Source: UBA7672 sp963718145 (GTDB taxonomy: Bacteria; Pseudomonadota; Alphaproteobacteria; Caulobacterales; Hyphomonadaceae). From it: a stretch of DNA of 64,000 nucleotides. The notes under the pieces were generated by a model. It ran no database searches, was not told the DNA's origin, and worked only from the letters and a program-made list of their open reading frames with translations. The position numbers and the translations under genes are program-made. The stretch covers positions 1 through 64,000 of the forward strand of contig CAVQYJ010000010.1 in the NCBI GenBank assembly GCA_963718145.1, written 5' to 3'. Below are positions 17,294 to 25,947 of the stretch, piece by piece; within the stretch, counting starts at the first letter, position 1, and every line of letters starts with the position of its first letter.

Positions 17294-17578
17294 CTAGTTG
17301 TTTGCCGTCATGGGGTCGATGATCTGCGGGACTTCGGTGATGCGGGTGATCGGGATGCCGCTGAGTTCGGCGTGCTTGCGGATGGCGGCCTCGCTTTCGG
17401 CGAGATAGACGCAGAAGGTCTTGTCGCCACCGACATAGCTGTGCTGCCATTGCACCGCGCCGCCGATCTGCTCGATCGCCCGGTTCGAGGCCCGGGCGGC
17501 CCCGCAGAGCTCGACGATTGACATGCCGCCGATCCCCGGAATGTCCCGTTCGATCAGAAAGCGCTTCAGGTGGGCCAA
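17294..17578 (-). CDS. DUF4242 domain-containing protein
   Basis: This is a 94-residue cytoplasmic alpha/beta-barrel protein of the DUF4242 family, recognised by FLIERDIPGIG near the start, VYLAESEAAIRKHAELSG, and IPITRITEVPQIIDPMTA at the end. Some relatives bind nickel; whether this one does is unknown. It is divergent from the LysR gene with a short shared control region carrying a palindrome, so it is the likely regulated target. Confidence 0.83.
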   Translation of the reverse strand: MAHLKRFLIERDIPGIGGMSIVELCGAARASNRAIEQIGGAVQWQHSYVGGDKTFCVYLAESEAAIRKHAELSGIPITRITEVPQIIDPMTANN

Positions 17579-17654
17579 TTCGGCGTCTCCATTTGATTTC
17601 GGATAACCTTCGGTCCGGCCGGGCCCGAGGCCAAACTAAAATTTCTTTGCGACA

Positions 17655-17671
17655 CTAAAGAAAAGCTTTAG
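17655..17671. promoter_or_regulatory. LysR-type operator between the DUF4242 gene and its divergent regulator
   Basis: CTAAAG-AAAAG-CTTTAG is a perfect dyad in an AT-rich patch that stands out from the GC-rich surroundings. A partial copy, CTAAAATTTCTTTG, lies immediately upstream near 17635-17649. It sits 8 bases before the LysR start, so binding would both repress the regulator and act on the divergent gene, the usual LysR arrangement. Confidence 0.55.
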
Positions 17672-17679
17672 GGTGAGCC

Positions 17680-18606
17680 GTGGTCACGCTGTCCCACCTC
17701 AAGTCGCTTCAGGCGCTGGAACTGGCCGTCCGGCTCGGGTCGCTGAAACAGGCGGCCGATGCGCTCTCCATCACGCCTGCGGCCGTCGGCCAGCGCGTGA
17801 AGGCGCTGGAAGACTATCTCGGCATGGACCTGCTGGAGCGCGGACGATCCGGCCTGCGGCCAACCCAACAGCTGAAACTTGCGCTGACGAACCTCACCAC
17901 CGCCTTCCGCGAACTCGACGCCGTCGCGAACGCGCTCGACCTGCAGCGCGGGCAGGAAATCCACGTCGCGGCGCCATCCGACTTCGTGGAGCTGTGGCTC
18001 AAGCCGCGGCTGCTCACTTTCCGCGCCGCTCACCCGAACACGCTGTTCTCCATCAATGGCGAGGGCGATGCACCCATCCGCATTGGGCCGGTGGATTGTG
18101 AAGTCGGCTTCGGCGCGCCGCGCGAGGACCCAGGCAGCGACATCCTGTTCCGCGACTATGTGCTGCCGATCAGTTCGCACGAAAACACCACGCGCATTAC
18201 GGCGCTGAAGCGGCGCGAGCGGCTGGAGGGCTTTCCCCTCCTGCATCTTGATTTCTACCGCAACGATCCCGCGGCGCCGGGTTGGCCGGCGTGGATTGCC
18301 GGGCAGAAGCTGAAGCGGACGGCGCCAGAGCGCGGCATCCGGTTCCAGCGGATCACCGCGGTGCTGGAAGCCGTGCTCGCCGATGCAGGTCTCACGATCT
18401 GCGGCCTGGCGCTGATCTCGGACCTTATCGACAAGAACCGTCTCTCGCTTCCCTTTCCGGTGTCGGCAGGCGCGTGGACCAGCCACGCCTTCCAGTCGCG
18501 CTTCCGCAGCGACGCCCTCGCCCGGCCGCAGGTGCGCCGCTTCCGCGACTGGCTGGTTAAGGAAGGCGAGATCACACGAGGCTGGCTCTCGCGCACAATC
18601 GGGTAG
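17680..18606 (+). CDS. LysR family transcriptional regulator
   Basis: The 308-residue protein has an N-terminal winged helix-turn-helix (SHLKSLQALELAVRLGSLKQAADALSITPAAVGQRVKALE in outline, residues 5-65). The periplasmic-binding-like effector domain that follows is of the GcvA type (LPISSHE, FPLLHLDF, GLTICGLALISD). The GTG at 17680 follows AGGGTGAG closely, giving a very short leader. The effector is unknown. Divergence from the DUF4242 gene suggests it controls that gene and possibly the MddA-like gene beyond it. Confidence 0.92.
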   Translation: MVTLSHLKSLQALELAVRLGSLKQAADALSITPAAVGQRVKALEDYLGMDLLERGRSGLRPTQQLKLALTNLTTAFRELDAVANALDLQRGQEIHVAAPSDFVELWLKPRLLTFRAAHPNTLFSINGEGDAPIRIGPVDCEVGFGAPREDPGSDILFRDYVLPISSHENTTRITALKRRERLEGFPLLHLDFYRNDPAAPGWPAWIAGQKLKRTAPERGIRFQRITAVLEAVLADAGLTICGLALISDLIDKNRLSLPFPVSAGAWTSHAFQSRFRSDALARPQVRRFRDWLVKEGEITRGWLSRTIG

Positions 18607-18687
18607 AAGACAGCCGCCGCAAAACTGCTCATCATCGGTTCAGGCAGGTGCGGCGACTGTCGCGGCGGGCACGGACGAGGGGCTGTC

Positions 18688-20326
18688 TTGGGCGGATCAC
18701 GGACATCGGCAGCGGCGCTCATCGCCTTGCTTGCGGCTTCAGGATGCATCGTCATTCCGCGGCCCCAGCCGTTCGAGCGCAGCGTCGCCGCCCGGCAACT
18801 TGAGCCGGTCGAGGCCGCGGCTGTCAGGAGTGCGGACGCGGCGCTGGCGGAGCCTGCGCCGGTTGCCCAGACGCACGTTGCCGAGGCGCCCATTATGCCT
18901 GCCGCCGCCCCTGCCCGCACCGACATCAAGGGGCTGGGTGACGGGTCGATGAAGATCGACAGGATCCGCGTCACCGCCGCCAGGGACATCGCCCACCGCG
19001 CGCCGAACTTCTCGCCCGAGCAGGCGGCGGCGATGCTGTGCGCGTCCCAGAAGGGCGGGTTCGGCGTCGAGCGAGCGAAGCGCATGCACAGCGCGACGGT
19101 CGAGGCGTCGCGGGCGCGCGATGCATGGGATGCCGGGACTGGCTTGCGCAAGGACTGGGAGAAGGCCGAGCTGAAACGGCAGGACGCCGTGATCAGCTAC
19201 ATGGTTCCGGTGCCGATCCTCAACATGATGGTCGGGCCCGGCGAGAAGAAGTCCGGCATGCCGAAGCCGGAGTTCGGCGCGCTGCGCATCGAGACCCCCG
19301 ACCTCTTCAGCTTCAAGGAGAACGGCAAGGAGGTGATCGCGGTGACCGGGGTGATCCACAACACCGGCGCACTGCGGCTGGAGCTGCCGCCGCTCACCCT
19401 GCGGGCGATCGACGAATGGGATTTCTCGATCGCCGGCCAGACATCGCTGCTTCCGTTCGAGGCGCTGAACCCGGGAGAGTCGCGCCGGTTCGAGATCCGC
19501 TTCCTCAATCCCCCGGCCTACACGGTCGAGGTCTATGTGCACTTCGCCCCGCCCTTCATGTACCGCTCGCCGCGGGACTGCGATTTCTTCGATCCGGCGA
19601 CGTTCAACGCGGACGCCGCATCGCTTGATGCGCCGGCGGGCGGAATTGCGCGCGAGATCGGGGCTGACGGCAAGCCGGCCTACACGGCGGGGGAACTCAA
19701 CCTGCTGACGCTGTTCTTCCGGCGTGAGGCGGAGGCGGCCTGGCGCTGCCAGAATGTGGCGCGCGACACGTGCAGCATGGGATCGGGCTCACAACGGCTC
19801 TACTGGCGTGACATGTTCGCAATGTCCGAGGCGATCGACGAGGCGTGGGTGGCGCTGCGCGCGGCAGAAGAGACGCGGAAGCGCGTGGTGAGCGGTGCGG
19901 AGGTGGGAGACGGCGGAGGCGGCGCGCGAGGCGGCGATGGGGCGCGTGATGGCGCTGGGCGCGAAGGCGCTGGCGCGCGCCGGTGCGAGCGCAGGCGATG
20001 TCGAGGTGGCGGTGACGGTGTCGAGCTACGGGCTAGATGCGGACGGGTTGTTCGTGGAGATCGCGGGCACGGTGCACAATGCGGGCGCGGCGGCGCGGAA
20101 GGTGGATGCGCTGATGGTGGCGTTCGTCGACCGCCGCGAGCTCGCGTTGTCGAGCCTTGCGGTGGAGGTGGGGCTGCAGCTTGCGCCGGGCGAGACGCAG
20201 GCGTTCTCGCAGCGGCTGCAGGCGGGACAGGGCGGGCGCGGGCGTAGCCGCAACATGGCGCCGGCGCGGATACCGCCGCGTGATATTCCGTGGCAGGTGC
20301 GCGTGGGCGCGATGGCGCGCGAGTGA
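18688..20326 (+). pseudogene. large lipoprotein of unknown function, frameshifted
   Basis: Translation from a TTG at 18688 (GAGGGG seven bases upstream) gives a lipoprotein signal, LIALLAASGC, then a soluble domain with no family I recognise. Notable parts are VTGVIHNTGALRLELPPLTLRA and a second similar beta-sandwich-like part in another frame, VEIAGTVHNAGAAARKVDAL, suggesting two related domains. The frames join if one G is removed from the GGG run near 19913-19916, giving about 545 residues ending at 20326. Without that correction the first frame degenerates into glycine/arginine-rich sequence. It is probably envelope-located. Confidence 0.6.
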
Positions 20327-20464
20327 CGTGCGCGGCAGATGAATGACGACAGGGTAATGCAGGCCGGCTGCCGACTCGCGCTTGCCGCATGTCAAGATAC
20401 TGGTAGGTTTCCCCGCCGTCCGGGGTTGGCCGGGCGGACAACAAATAGGACGGAGACCTCCCCC

Positions 20465-20833
20465 ATGAAGCGGACTTTGAATCGGACACTTGTCATCGCC
20501 GGCGCCGTGCTTGCGCTTGCCGCCCCGGCCATCGCGCAGCAGATGTCGACGCTGCAATACGTCACCACCAAGGGCACGGTCATCAAGGCCGACATGCAGG
20601 GCACGGCGCTCGAGCTGCCGATGACCTACAAGGCCGACGGCACCTACGCGACCAATGCGATGGGCCAGGCCGTCACCGGCAAATGGCGCATCGATGGCGA
20701 CAAGCTGTGCACCGTGTCAGAAATGAACCCGACCGAAACCTGCATCGCCTATCCCGCCGACAAGAAGCCGGGCGACGAGTTCAAGATCACCAACCCGATG
20801 CTGGGCGAAGTCTCGGTCACCATCAACAAGTAG
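20465..20833 (+). CDS. small secreted protein, paralog of its neighbour (first copy)
   Basis: The 122-residue exported protein has signal MKRTLNRTLVIAGAVLALAAP ending AIAQ. The mature part reads YVTTKGTVIKAD, AVTGKWRIDGDKLCTVSEM and CIAYPADKKPGDEF. No known domain was recognised; two conserved cysteines could form a disulfide. It shares the pattern W-R-I-D-G-D-K-L-C-T with the next gene and is evidently a tandem duplicate. It is a small beta-rich periplasmic protein judging from composition. Confidence 0.7.
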   Translation: MKRTLNRTLVIAGAVLALAAPAIAQQMSTLQYVTTKGTVIKADMQGTALELPMTYKADGTYATNAMGQAVTGKWRIDGDKLCTVSEMNPTETCIAYPADKKPGDEFKITNPMLGEVSVTINK

Positions 20834-20841
20834 AGGCAAAC

Positions 20842-21165
20842 ATGCGCAAACTCATCATCATCGGCGCCGCGCTCCTGGCGCTCACCGCCCCGGCCTTTGC
20901 CGACACGCTCAAGGAAGTGACCACCAAGGGCATCATCCTTTCGGTGCAGGGCATGGACATCGACGTGACCTACACGCCCGACGGCAAGTTCACCGCGCTG
21001 GAGGGCGCCGTCACTGGCGACTGGCGGATCGACGGCGACAAGCTGTGCACCAAGTCGAACATGTCGCCGGCGGAGGAGTGCACGGCCTATCCGAAGGACA
21101 AGAAATCCGGCGACTCGTTCGAGCTCACCGGCGCGCAAGGCACTGTGACGATCAAGATCAAGTAG
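20842..21165 (+). CDS. small secreted protein, paralog of its neighbour (second copy)
   Basis: The 107-residue product starts with signal MRKLIIIGAALLALTAPAFA and continues EVTTKGIILSVQ, AVTGDWRIDGDKLCTKSNM and CTAYPKDKKSGDSFEL. It lies eight bases after the first copy with AGAGG before the ATG, so the two form an operon. Both cysteines of the first copy are kept. Function is unknown. A double terminator follows. Confidence 0.7.
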   Translation: MRKLIIIGAALLALTAPAFADTLKEVTTKGIILSVQGMDIDVTYTPDGKFTALEGAVTGDWRIDGDKLCTKSNMSPAEECTAYPKDKKSGDSFELTGAQGTVTIKIK

Positions 21166-21180
21166 AGCTGGACAAGGCAG

Positions 21181-21202
21181 GTCCCGGCGGCGCCGCCGGG
21201 AC
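21181..21202 (+). terminator. perfect palindrome, first of two stem-loops
   Basis: GTCCCGGCGGC and GCCGCCGGGAC abut with no extra loop bases, 15 bases after the second paralog stops. It would fold into a very stable hairpin and act with the next stem. Confidence 0.5.
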
Positions 21203-21218
21203 TTCTGGAACAGACCGG

Positions 21219-21257
21219 ACGCCCCGCAGCCCGACGCTGCGGGGCGTTCTGCTTTCT
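21219..21257 (+). terminator. Rho-independent terminator of the paralog pair
   Basis: ACGCCCCGCAGC (21219-21230) and GCTGCGGGGCGT (21236-21247) make a perfect 12-base stem with a 5-base loop, followed by a T-rich tail TCTGCTTTCT. Confidence 0.85.
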
Positions 21258-21848
21258 GGCGCGAGGCTGTCTGGAAACGACGCGCAGCTCCTTGCCCGCC
21301 GGGGGATCGAGCGCGCCTGCGGCCGCTTCAGGCCTGTTGCAGCGAGGTGCGATCAGCGGGGTCCAGAAATGGCGATCCCGGCTCTCCTGCGCTTGCGCGC
21401 CTGAGGCCGGGACGACACCATGGTTGTCCGCCTGTTCGTCCTTCGGACATTTCGCCCTGATCAGGGGCCGCGTCCGTTCGACGCCATCAGGCGAAGCTGA
21501 GCCTAGAGCGCCTTGGTGTGGTGGCCGCAAAACTCCGGGACGTCAGTCCCGCTTTTCTGCGGTCACGCAGCTGAAGCCGCGCCCGTGTCCGATCATCCCC
21601 TCTCAGGGACTGGCCCGGTTTTGGATCCCGGATCAGCGTGAACCTGACCGTGCGCGGCCAGACCCACTTGCGGTGCTCGTTGGTCCCTTTTACCTCAGCG
21701 CCGCTCCAAAACGGCTTACCAGCAGGGACATCCAGTTGCTCGACCCGCGACGGTCTCCTCTCTGAACACAGTCAGGATGGCAGAAATCATTTCGCTTCAG
21801 AAGAGCCTAGCCTTGTGGAAACTGTTGACGAGCTTGTTGATAAAATAA
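21258..21848. other. gene-free stretch before the acyl-CoA dehydrogenase
   Basis: No reading frame here has a ribosome site plus recognisable protein sequence. The right end (about 21780-21860) is clearly more AT-rich than its surroundings. A 23-codon frame from the ATG at 21777 (MAEIISLQKSLALWKLL and on) stops at TAA just before a terminator, but its ribosome site is poor. The stretch could hold a small RNA ending at that terminator; I could not match it to a known family. Confidence 0.3.
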
Positions 21849-21872
21849 TCTCGCGCATGCGAGAGACTTTTT
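21849..21872 (+). terminator. Rho-independent terminator without an obvious upstream gene
   Basis: TCTCGC-GCAT-GCGAGA (21849-21864) is followed by GAC and five Ts. It lies 49 bases before the acyl-CoA dehydrogenase start, so it must end an unannotated upstream transcript or attenuate the dehydrogenase leader. Confidence 0.55.
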
Positions 21873-21920
21873 GCGAAGCGAAAGAACTGGCCGCACCGCG
21901 ACAGGACTTGGGAGACGACA

Positions 21921-23081
21921 ATGGCGCTCGACCTGGAAACCCGCCAGCAGCTCATCGACACGGTGCGCCGCTTCGTCACCGAGTCGTGCCGGCCGAACGA
22001 ACAACTCGTCTCGGAGACCAACGCAATCCCGGAAAAGATCGTGCAGGAGATGCGCGATCTCGGCCTGTTCGGCATCTCGATCCCGGAGGAATATGGCGGG
22101 CTCGGCCTCACCATGGAGGAAGAGGCGCTGGTGATCCTGGAGATGGGTCACACCTCGCCGGCCTTCCGCTCCACCTTCGGCACCAATGTCGGCATCGGCA
22201 GCCAGGGCATCGTGATGTTCGGCAATTCCGACCAGAAGAAGGACTGGCTGCCGAAGCTGGCGTCGGGCGAGGTCATCGCCTCGTTCGCCCTGACGGAGCC
22301 GGACTCAGGGTCGGACGCAGGCTCGGCCAAGACGAAGGCGATCAAGGACGGCAACCATTATGTGCTGAACGGCGCCAAGCGCTTCATCACCAATGCCGAC
22401 AAGGCCGACATCTTCACCGTGATGGCGCGCACGGATCCCAACACGCCCGGCGCCAAGGGGCTGTCGGCCTTCATCGTCGAGCGCTCGACCAAGGGCGTCA
22501 CCATCGGCAAGCCCGAGAAGAAGATGGGCCAGCAAGGCGCCAATGTCTGCGACGTCACGTTCGAGGACGCCCGCGTGCCGATCACAAATCGGCTGGGCGA
22601 AGAAGGCGAAGGCATGAAGGTCGCCATGTCGGTGCTGGACCGCGGCCGGCTGCACATCTCGTCGCTGAGCGTCGGCATTTCCGAGCGCCTGGTCGAGGAG
22701 ATGACGCGCTACGCCAGCGAGCGGAAACAGTTCGGCAAGCCGATCATCGAGCACCAGCTGGTCATGGGCATGATTGCGGACAGCTATGCCGAGTCCGCCG
22801 CCGGGCGCGCGATGGTGCTCGATGCGGTGAAGAAGTACGACGCCAAGGAAAAGGTCACGCTTCTGGCCGCGGCCACCAAGATGTGGTGCACCGAAATGGT
22901 CGGCCGCGTCGCCGACCGCGCCGTGCAGGTGTTCGGCGGCTCGGGCTATATCGCCGACTATGCCGTGGAGCGTTTCTATCGCGACGTGCGTATTCTGAGG
23001 CTCTACGAGGGCACGACCCAGATCCAGCAGATGGTGATCGGCCGCGAGCTGCAGCGCATGGCCAAGGCCGGAGAAATCTAG
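21921..23081 (+). CDS. acyl-CoA dehydrogenase
   Basis: This FAD enzyme oxidises acyl-CoA to trans-2-enoyl-CoA, passing electrons to ETF. The 386-residue protein has the N-terminal helical domain, FALTEPDSGSDAGS (flavin/substrate loop), DVTFEDARVP, RKQFGKPIIEHQL, VQVFGGSGY and the C-terminal LYEGTTQIQQMVIGREL, whose Glu fits the catalytic base position of the family. GGGAGA precedes the ATG. Chain-length preference cannot be read off. It stands alone, with no etf or thiolase next to it. Confidence 0.95.
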   Translation: MALDLETRQQLIDTVRRFVTESCRPNEQLVSETNAIPEKIVQEMRDLGLFGISIPEEYGGLGLTMEEEALVILEMGHTSPAFRSTFGTNVGIGSQGIVMFGNSDQKKDWLPKLASGEVIASFALTEPDSGSDAGSAKTKAIKDGNHYVLNGAKRFITNADKADIFTVMARTDPNTPGAKGLSAFIVERSTKGVTIGKPEKKMGQQGANVCDVTFEDARVPITNRLGEEGEGMKVAMSVLDRGRLHISSLSVGISERLVEEMTRYASERKQFGKPIIEHQLVMGMIADSYAESAAGRAMVLDAVKKYDAKEKVTLLAAATKMWCTEMVGRVADRAVQVFGGSGYIADYAVERFYRDVRILRLYEGTTQIQQMVIGRELQRMAKAGEI

Positions 23082-23229
23082 CGCGCAATCCGGGACACGC
23101 CGGGGAATGAACGGCGAGCACACGCAAGCGGATCGTCTCCCCTGCCGGATCCGGACCAAAGCCTGTGCGCCCGGTCGACCGGAGCTGCTGCTTGCCGGCG
23201 CTGGTCTCGACCGCGCCTTGGACCGCCGC

Positions 23230-23661
23230 TCAAAGCGCCCTGATCCGGTTGTTGCGCGCATTGTGCTCGAGTTCGGCGAAGCCTAGAAGCTCGATCACAG
23301 GGCAGACATAGTTCGCGAAGCGGCCGCGATAGCCTTTGCGCAAACCGTAATAGCCGCCGACCGGGTTCTTCGGATCACGCGCCCAAGCCTCAACGGTTCC
23401 GTCCTGAACCGGTTTGCCTTCGTCGGCGTTGCCGAGCGCTACCCACTCGCCGCGCTTCTTGAGCATCGCGTGAAGATCTTCGATACAGCGCAGCCGATAG
23501 GACAGCACCGTGGCGCCGACTTGCACCACAAGAGCGGGCGGATCGACCGTCTCGTCGCACCAAGCGGCGTAGTCGGAAGACAGTGGCGGGGTTTTCAAGA
23601 GCCAGGGATCATCCTTGGCTCCGTCGCCAAACGAAACGGCGCCCGATTTCTTCTTGGTCAT
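23230..23661 (-). CDS. conserved hypothetical protein in an operon with an SRPBCC protein
   Basis: The 143-residue cytoplasmic protein has no recognised domain. Conserved-looking segments are KTPPLSSDYAAWCDE, RCIEDLHAMLKKRGEWVALG and GYYGLRKGYRGRFANYV. Its ATG overlaps the stop of the preceding SRPBCC gene (ATGA at 23658-23661), so the two are translationally coupled and probably act together under the divergent WYL-type regulator. Confidence 0.7.
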   Translation of the reverse strand: MTKKKSGAVSFGDGAKDDPWLLKTPPLSSDYAAWCDETVDPPALVVQVGATVLSYRLRCIEDLHAMLKKRGEWVALGNADEGKPVQDGTVEAWARDPKNPVGGYYGLRKGYRGRFANYVCPVIELLGFAELEHNARNNRIRAL

Positions 23662-24080
23662 GATTGGAACTCCGCGAGTGCTTTCAGTCCAAGCGCAAAC
23701 TTCTGAAGCGAGGGGGTAAGGTCGGGAATTGTTTTCGCGATCACGGGCGCCATTGCTCCCCTAAACTCCTCACGCATATGGAAGCGGACCCCGCCTTCGG
23801 TCGGCGTCAGAGCAAACGTGCGTACGCCCTTGAAAAGGCCAAACGGCATGCCGCCCTCCCATGTCATACGCCGCGGAGGCTCGAACACGCGCACGCGCAG
23901 CGCAAACGCTCGTCCCGGCGACGCCTCGGACCACAATTTGATCTGGCCCCCCGGTTGAATGGCGCCGTCGATCCGCGTGACGCCAAGCTCGCCGCCCACC
24001 AGGCGGGGCGCATCCGTCAAGATCGCCCAGACCCGCTCGGGCGCTGCCGCAATGTCCTGCTCGACTTCAAAGAAGACCAT
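23658..24080 (-). CDS. SRPBCC family protein
   Basis: The 140-residue protein belongs to the START/Bet v1-like SRPBCC fold, known from polyketide cyclases and AHSA1-like proteins. It has FFEVEQDIAAAPERVWAIL, the conserved RVFEPPRRMTWEGGMPFG strand and a long C-terminal helix. It should bind a hydrophobic ligand. The ATG at 24080 has GGAG eight bases upstream. It is the first gene of a two-gene unit divergent from a WYL-type regulator. Confidence 0.85.
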   Translation of the reverse strand: MVFFEVEQDIAAAPERVWAILTDAPRLVGGELGVTRIDGAIQPGGQIKLWSEASPGRAFALRVRVFEPPRRMTWEGGMPFGLFKGVRTFALTPTEGGVRFHMREEFRGAMAPVIAKTIPDLTPSLQKFALGLKALAEFQS

Positions 24081-24121
24081 CAATCATCTCCGCTTGGCCG
24101 CCGCTTATGGCACGGCTAAGG

Positions 24122-24136
24122 TGACATCTTCTGTCA
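24122..24136. promoter_or_regulatory. operator between the SRPBCC operon and the WYL-type regulator
   Basis: TGACA-TCTTC-TGTCA is a perfect dyad in the 73-base gap between two divergent starts (24080 and 24154). Such a position suits autoregulation and control of the SRPBCC operon by the adjacent regulator. Confidence 0.55.
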
Positions 24137-24153
24137 TATTGGTTGGGGAGCTG

Positions 24154-24789
24154 ATGCGGGCTTCGCGTTTGTTACGAATGTTGCTGCTGCTGCAGAATCG
24201 TGGGCGTTTGACCAGCCTTGAACTCGCAAAGGAGCTGGAAGTCGCGCGTCGGACGGTTCTGCGCGACATCGACGCACTGACCGAGGCAGGCCTGCCAGTC
24301 ATCGTTCACCGCGGCAATCGGGGCGGGGTCGAACTTGGCTTCAACTACCGCACACGGCTGACGGGGCTTTCGGCCGACGAAGCGGAGGCTCTGGCGGTCA
24401 TCCTGTCCAAGCCGATGCCAGAACTTGCAGCGCTTGGATTGGCGACGGCCGGCGCGCATGCACGCGCGAAAATGTTTGAGTCTTTTCCTGACGGCGTGCG
24501 CGAGCGCATGGATCAGGCGCGGTCATGGTTCCGATTCTCGCCGGCAGGACGCGCGGAGATTGACCCGCGTTTGGAAGCGTTGGCGCACGCAATTCGCAGC
24601 CGCCGCATCGTGCGCATCCGCACGCGGGGCAAGACCGCCCGCACGCTTCATCCTGTTGCTCTCGTTTGCGGGATCGACGGCTGGAGCGTCATTGACATGC
24701 TGGATCGGGAACATCCAATCCGTCTGGATGCGTGCGGGGACATCAATATCTCGGCGCGCTCATTCGACCCTGAACGAAGCCATTCGTGA
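24154..24789 (+). CDS. HTH/WYL-type transcriptional regulator (YafY-like)
   Basis: The 211-residue regulator has an N-terminal DeoR/HTH_11 winged helix (MRASRLLRMLLLLQNRGR, LTSLELAKELEVARRTVLRD, residues 1-55), a middle segment LSADEAEALAVILSKP, and a shortened C-terminal WYL-like part (LHPVALVCGIDGWSVIDMLD). The frame is open upstream, but the ATG at 24154 carries GGGGAG and begins the homologous region. The ligand is unknown. Its target is likely the divergent SRPBCC operon. Confidence 0.87.
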   Translation: MRASRLLRMLLLLQNRGRLTSLELAKELEVARRTVLRDIDALTEAGLPVIVHRGNRGGVELGFNYRTRLTGLSADEAEALAVILSKPMPELAALGLATAGAHARAKMFESFPDGVRERMDQARSWFRFSPAGRAEIDPRLEALAHAIRSRRIVRIRTRGKTARTLHPVALVCGIDGWSVIDMLDREHPIRLDACGDINISARSFDPERSHS

Positions 24790-24869
24790 AGCAATTGATC
24801 GCAACGGGCGAATAGCGAGTATCCACCGCTGCCAACGACGTCGACGAACGATCAGCTGGAGTGAACACA

Positions 24870-25403
24870 ATGGCCAAAGGGACGTCCAGGAAATCGACGA
24901 TGGTCGCTAAGATCCCCGTCAAGAAGGCCGCTAGGACGGCGGCCAGGCCGCGCAAGGCGGCGCCGATCGCCTCGAAGGACACAGAGGGAGGAGAGAGCGC
25001 CTCCAGCCTGATCGATGCGAAGATCAAGGAGCTGGGTGACTGGCGAGGCGAGATGCTCGCCCGGGTCCGCAAGCTGATCCACGAGGCCGACGCCGACATT
25101 GTCGAGACATGGAAGTGGATGGGAACGCCGGTCTGGGAGCATGACGGCATCATCTGCACTGGCGAGACGTACAAGGACTATGTGAAGACGACCTTCGCCC
25201 GGGGAGCTTCTCTCGCGGACCCTGCGGGCCTCTTCAATTCCAGCCTTGAAGGCGCCGCCCGTCGCGCCATCGATTTCCGCAAGGGCGTGAAGATCGACGA
25301 CAAGGCGTTCAAGGCGCTGATCCGCGCCGCCGTGGCGCTGAACACGTCAAAGCGGGCGAAGGCCGAACCTGCCGGCTCGCGCAAAAAATCCGGCAAACGT
25401 TGA
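24870..25403 (+). CDS. DUF1801 domain-containing protein
   Basis: The 177-residue protein has a Lys/Ala/Arg-rich N-terminal tail of about 50 residues and then a DUF1801 (YdhG-like) domain. Diagnostic segments are KIKELGDWRGEMLARVRKLI, DIVETWKWMGTPVWEHDG, ICTGETYKDYVKTTFARGAS and DPAGLFNSSLEG. The fold is related to frataxin-like proteins; the function is unknown. GGAG lies eight bases before the ATG at 24870. The basic histone-like tail is common among alphaproteobacterial members. Confidence 0.9.
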   Translation: MAKGTSRKSTMVAKIPVKKAARTAARPRKAAPIASKDTEGGESASSLIDAKIKELGDWRGEMLARVRKLIHEADADIVETWKWMGTPVWEHDGIICTGETYKDYVKTTFARGASLADPAGLFNSSLEGAARRAIDFRKGVKIDDKAFKALIRAAVALNTSKRAKAEPAGSRKKSGKR

Positions 25404-25482
25404 GACCCTGCCCGTTGCGGCTGGACCCTGCCGCAGTCCGGCAGGCATTCAAGGCCTGGGTCTCCCGCCCGGCGCCTTGCCG

Positions 25483-25947
25483 TCAGCGCCGGGTGCGAAA
25501 CAGCCCGATCGCCTCCTCGACCCAGGCCGATAAAGGCTTGGGCGCCTCGAACGTACGCGGGTCGAGATTGCCGTAGGACAGGAGAACGCCGTCGCCGCTT
25601 TCGAGGCGCACGCCGCGCAGGCGGGTAACGCCGTTCCAGTCCATGCGGCTCCAGTCCTCCTTCGGATCGACGGTAAAGAGCACCCGCACGCCGCCGCTGT
25701 CCGGGCCCTCGACTTCGGGCTTCCTGCCGAAGACGAGGCCATAAAGCGTCTCGCGGTTCACCCCGCGGGATTCCTGCTGGCAGCGGCCGTTGACCAGCAC
25801 CTCGTCGCGGAAGGCATGGCGGCGCCAGGCGAGCAGGTGCATCTCGCCGTCAATCATCAGCTTGATGTCGATCTTCTTGGTCTCGATGCGGACGAGTTCG
25901 GCGGTGATGCGGGGCCGAGGCTGGTTGTGGCCGTAGGAGCTGTCCAT
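25483..25947 (-). CDS. hypothetical protein
   Basis: The 154-residue protein has no recognised family, no signal peptide and no membrane segment. It is rich in beta-type sequence (ITAELVRIETKKIDIKLMID, GGVRVLFTVDPKEDWSRMDW, GVRLESGDGVLLSYG). The start at 25947 begins MDSSYGHNQPRPRITAEL. It converges with DUF1801 and is divergent from the VOC gene. Confidence 0.65.
   Translation of the reverse strand: MDSSYGHNQPRPRITAELVRIETKKIDIKLMIDGEMHLLAWRRHAFRDEVLVNGRCQQESRGVNRETLYGLVFGRKPEVEGPDSGGVRVLFTVDPKEDWSRMDWNGVTRLRGVRLESGDGVLLSYGNLDPRTFEAPKPLSAWVEEAIGLFRTRR

Noticed and set aside
21638..23110. Extension of a second frame through the acyl-CoA dehydrogenase
   Set aside because: The frame after 21921 is a shifted shadow of the dehydrogenase; only the dehydrogenase frame has homology and a ribosome site.
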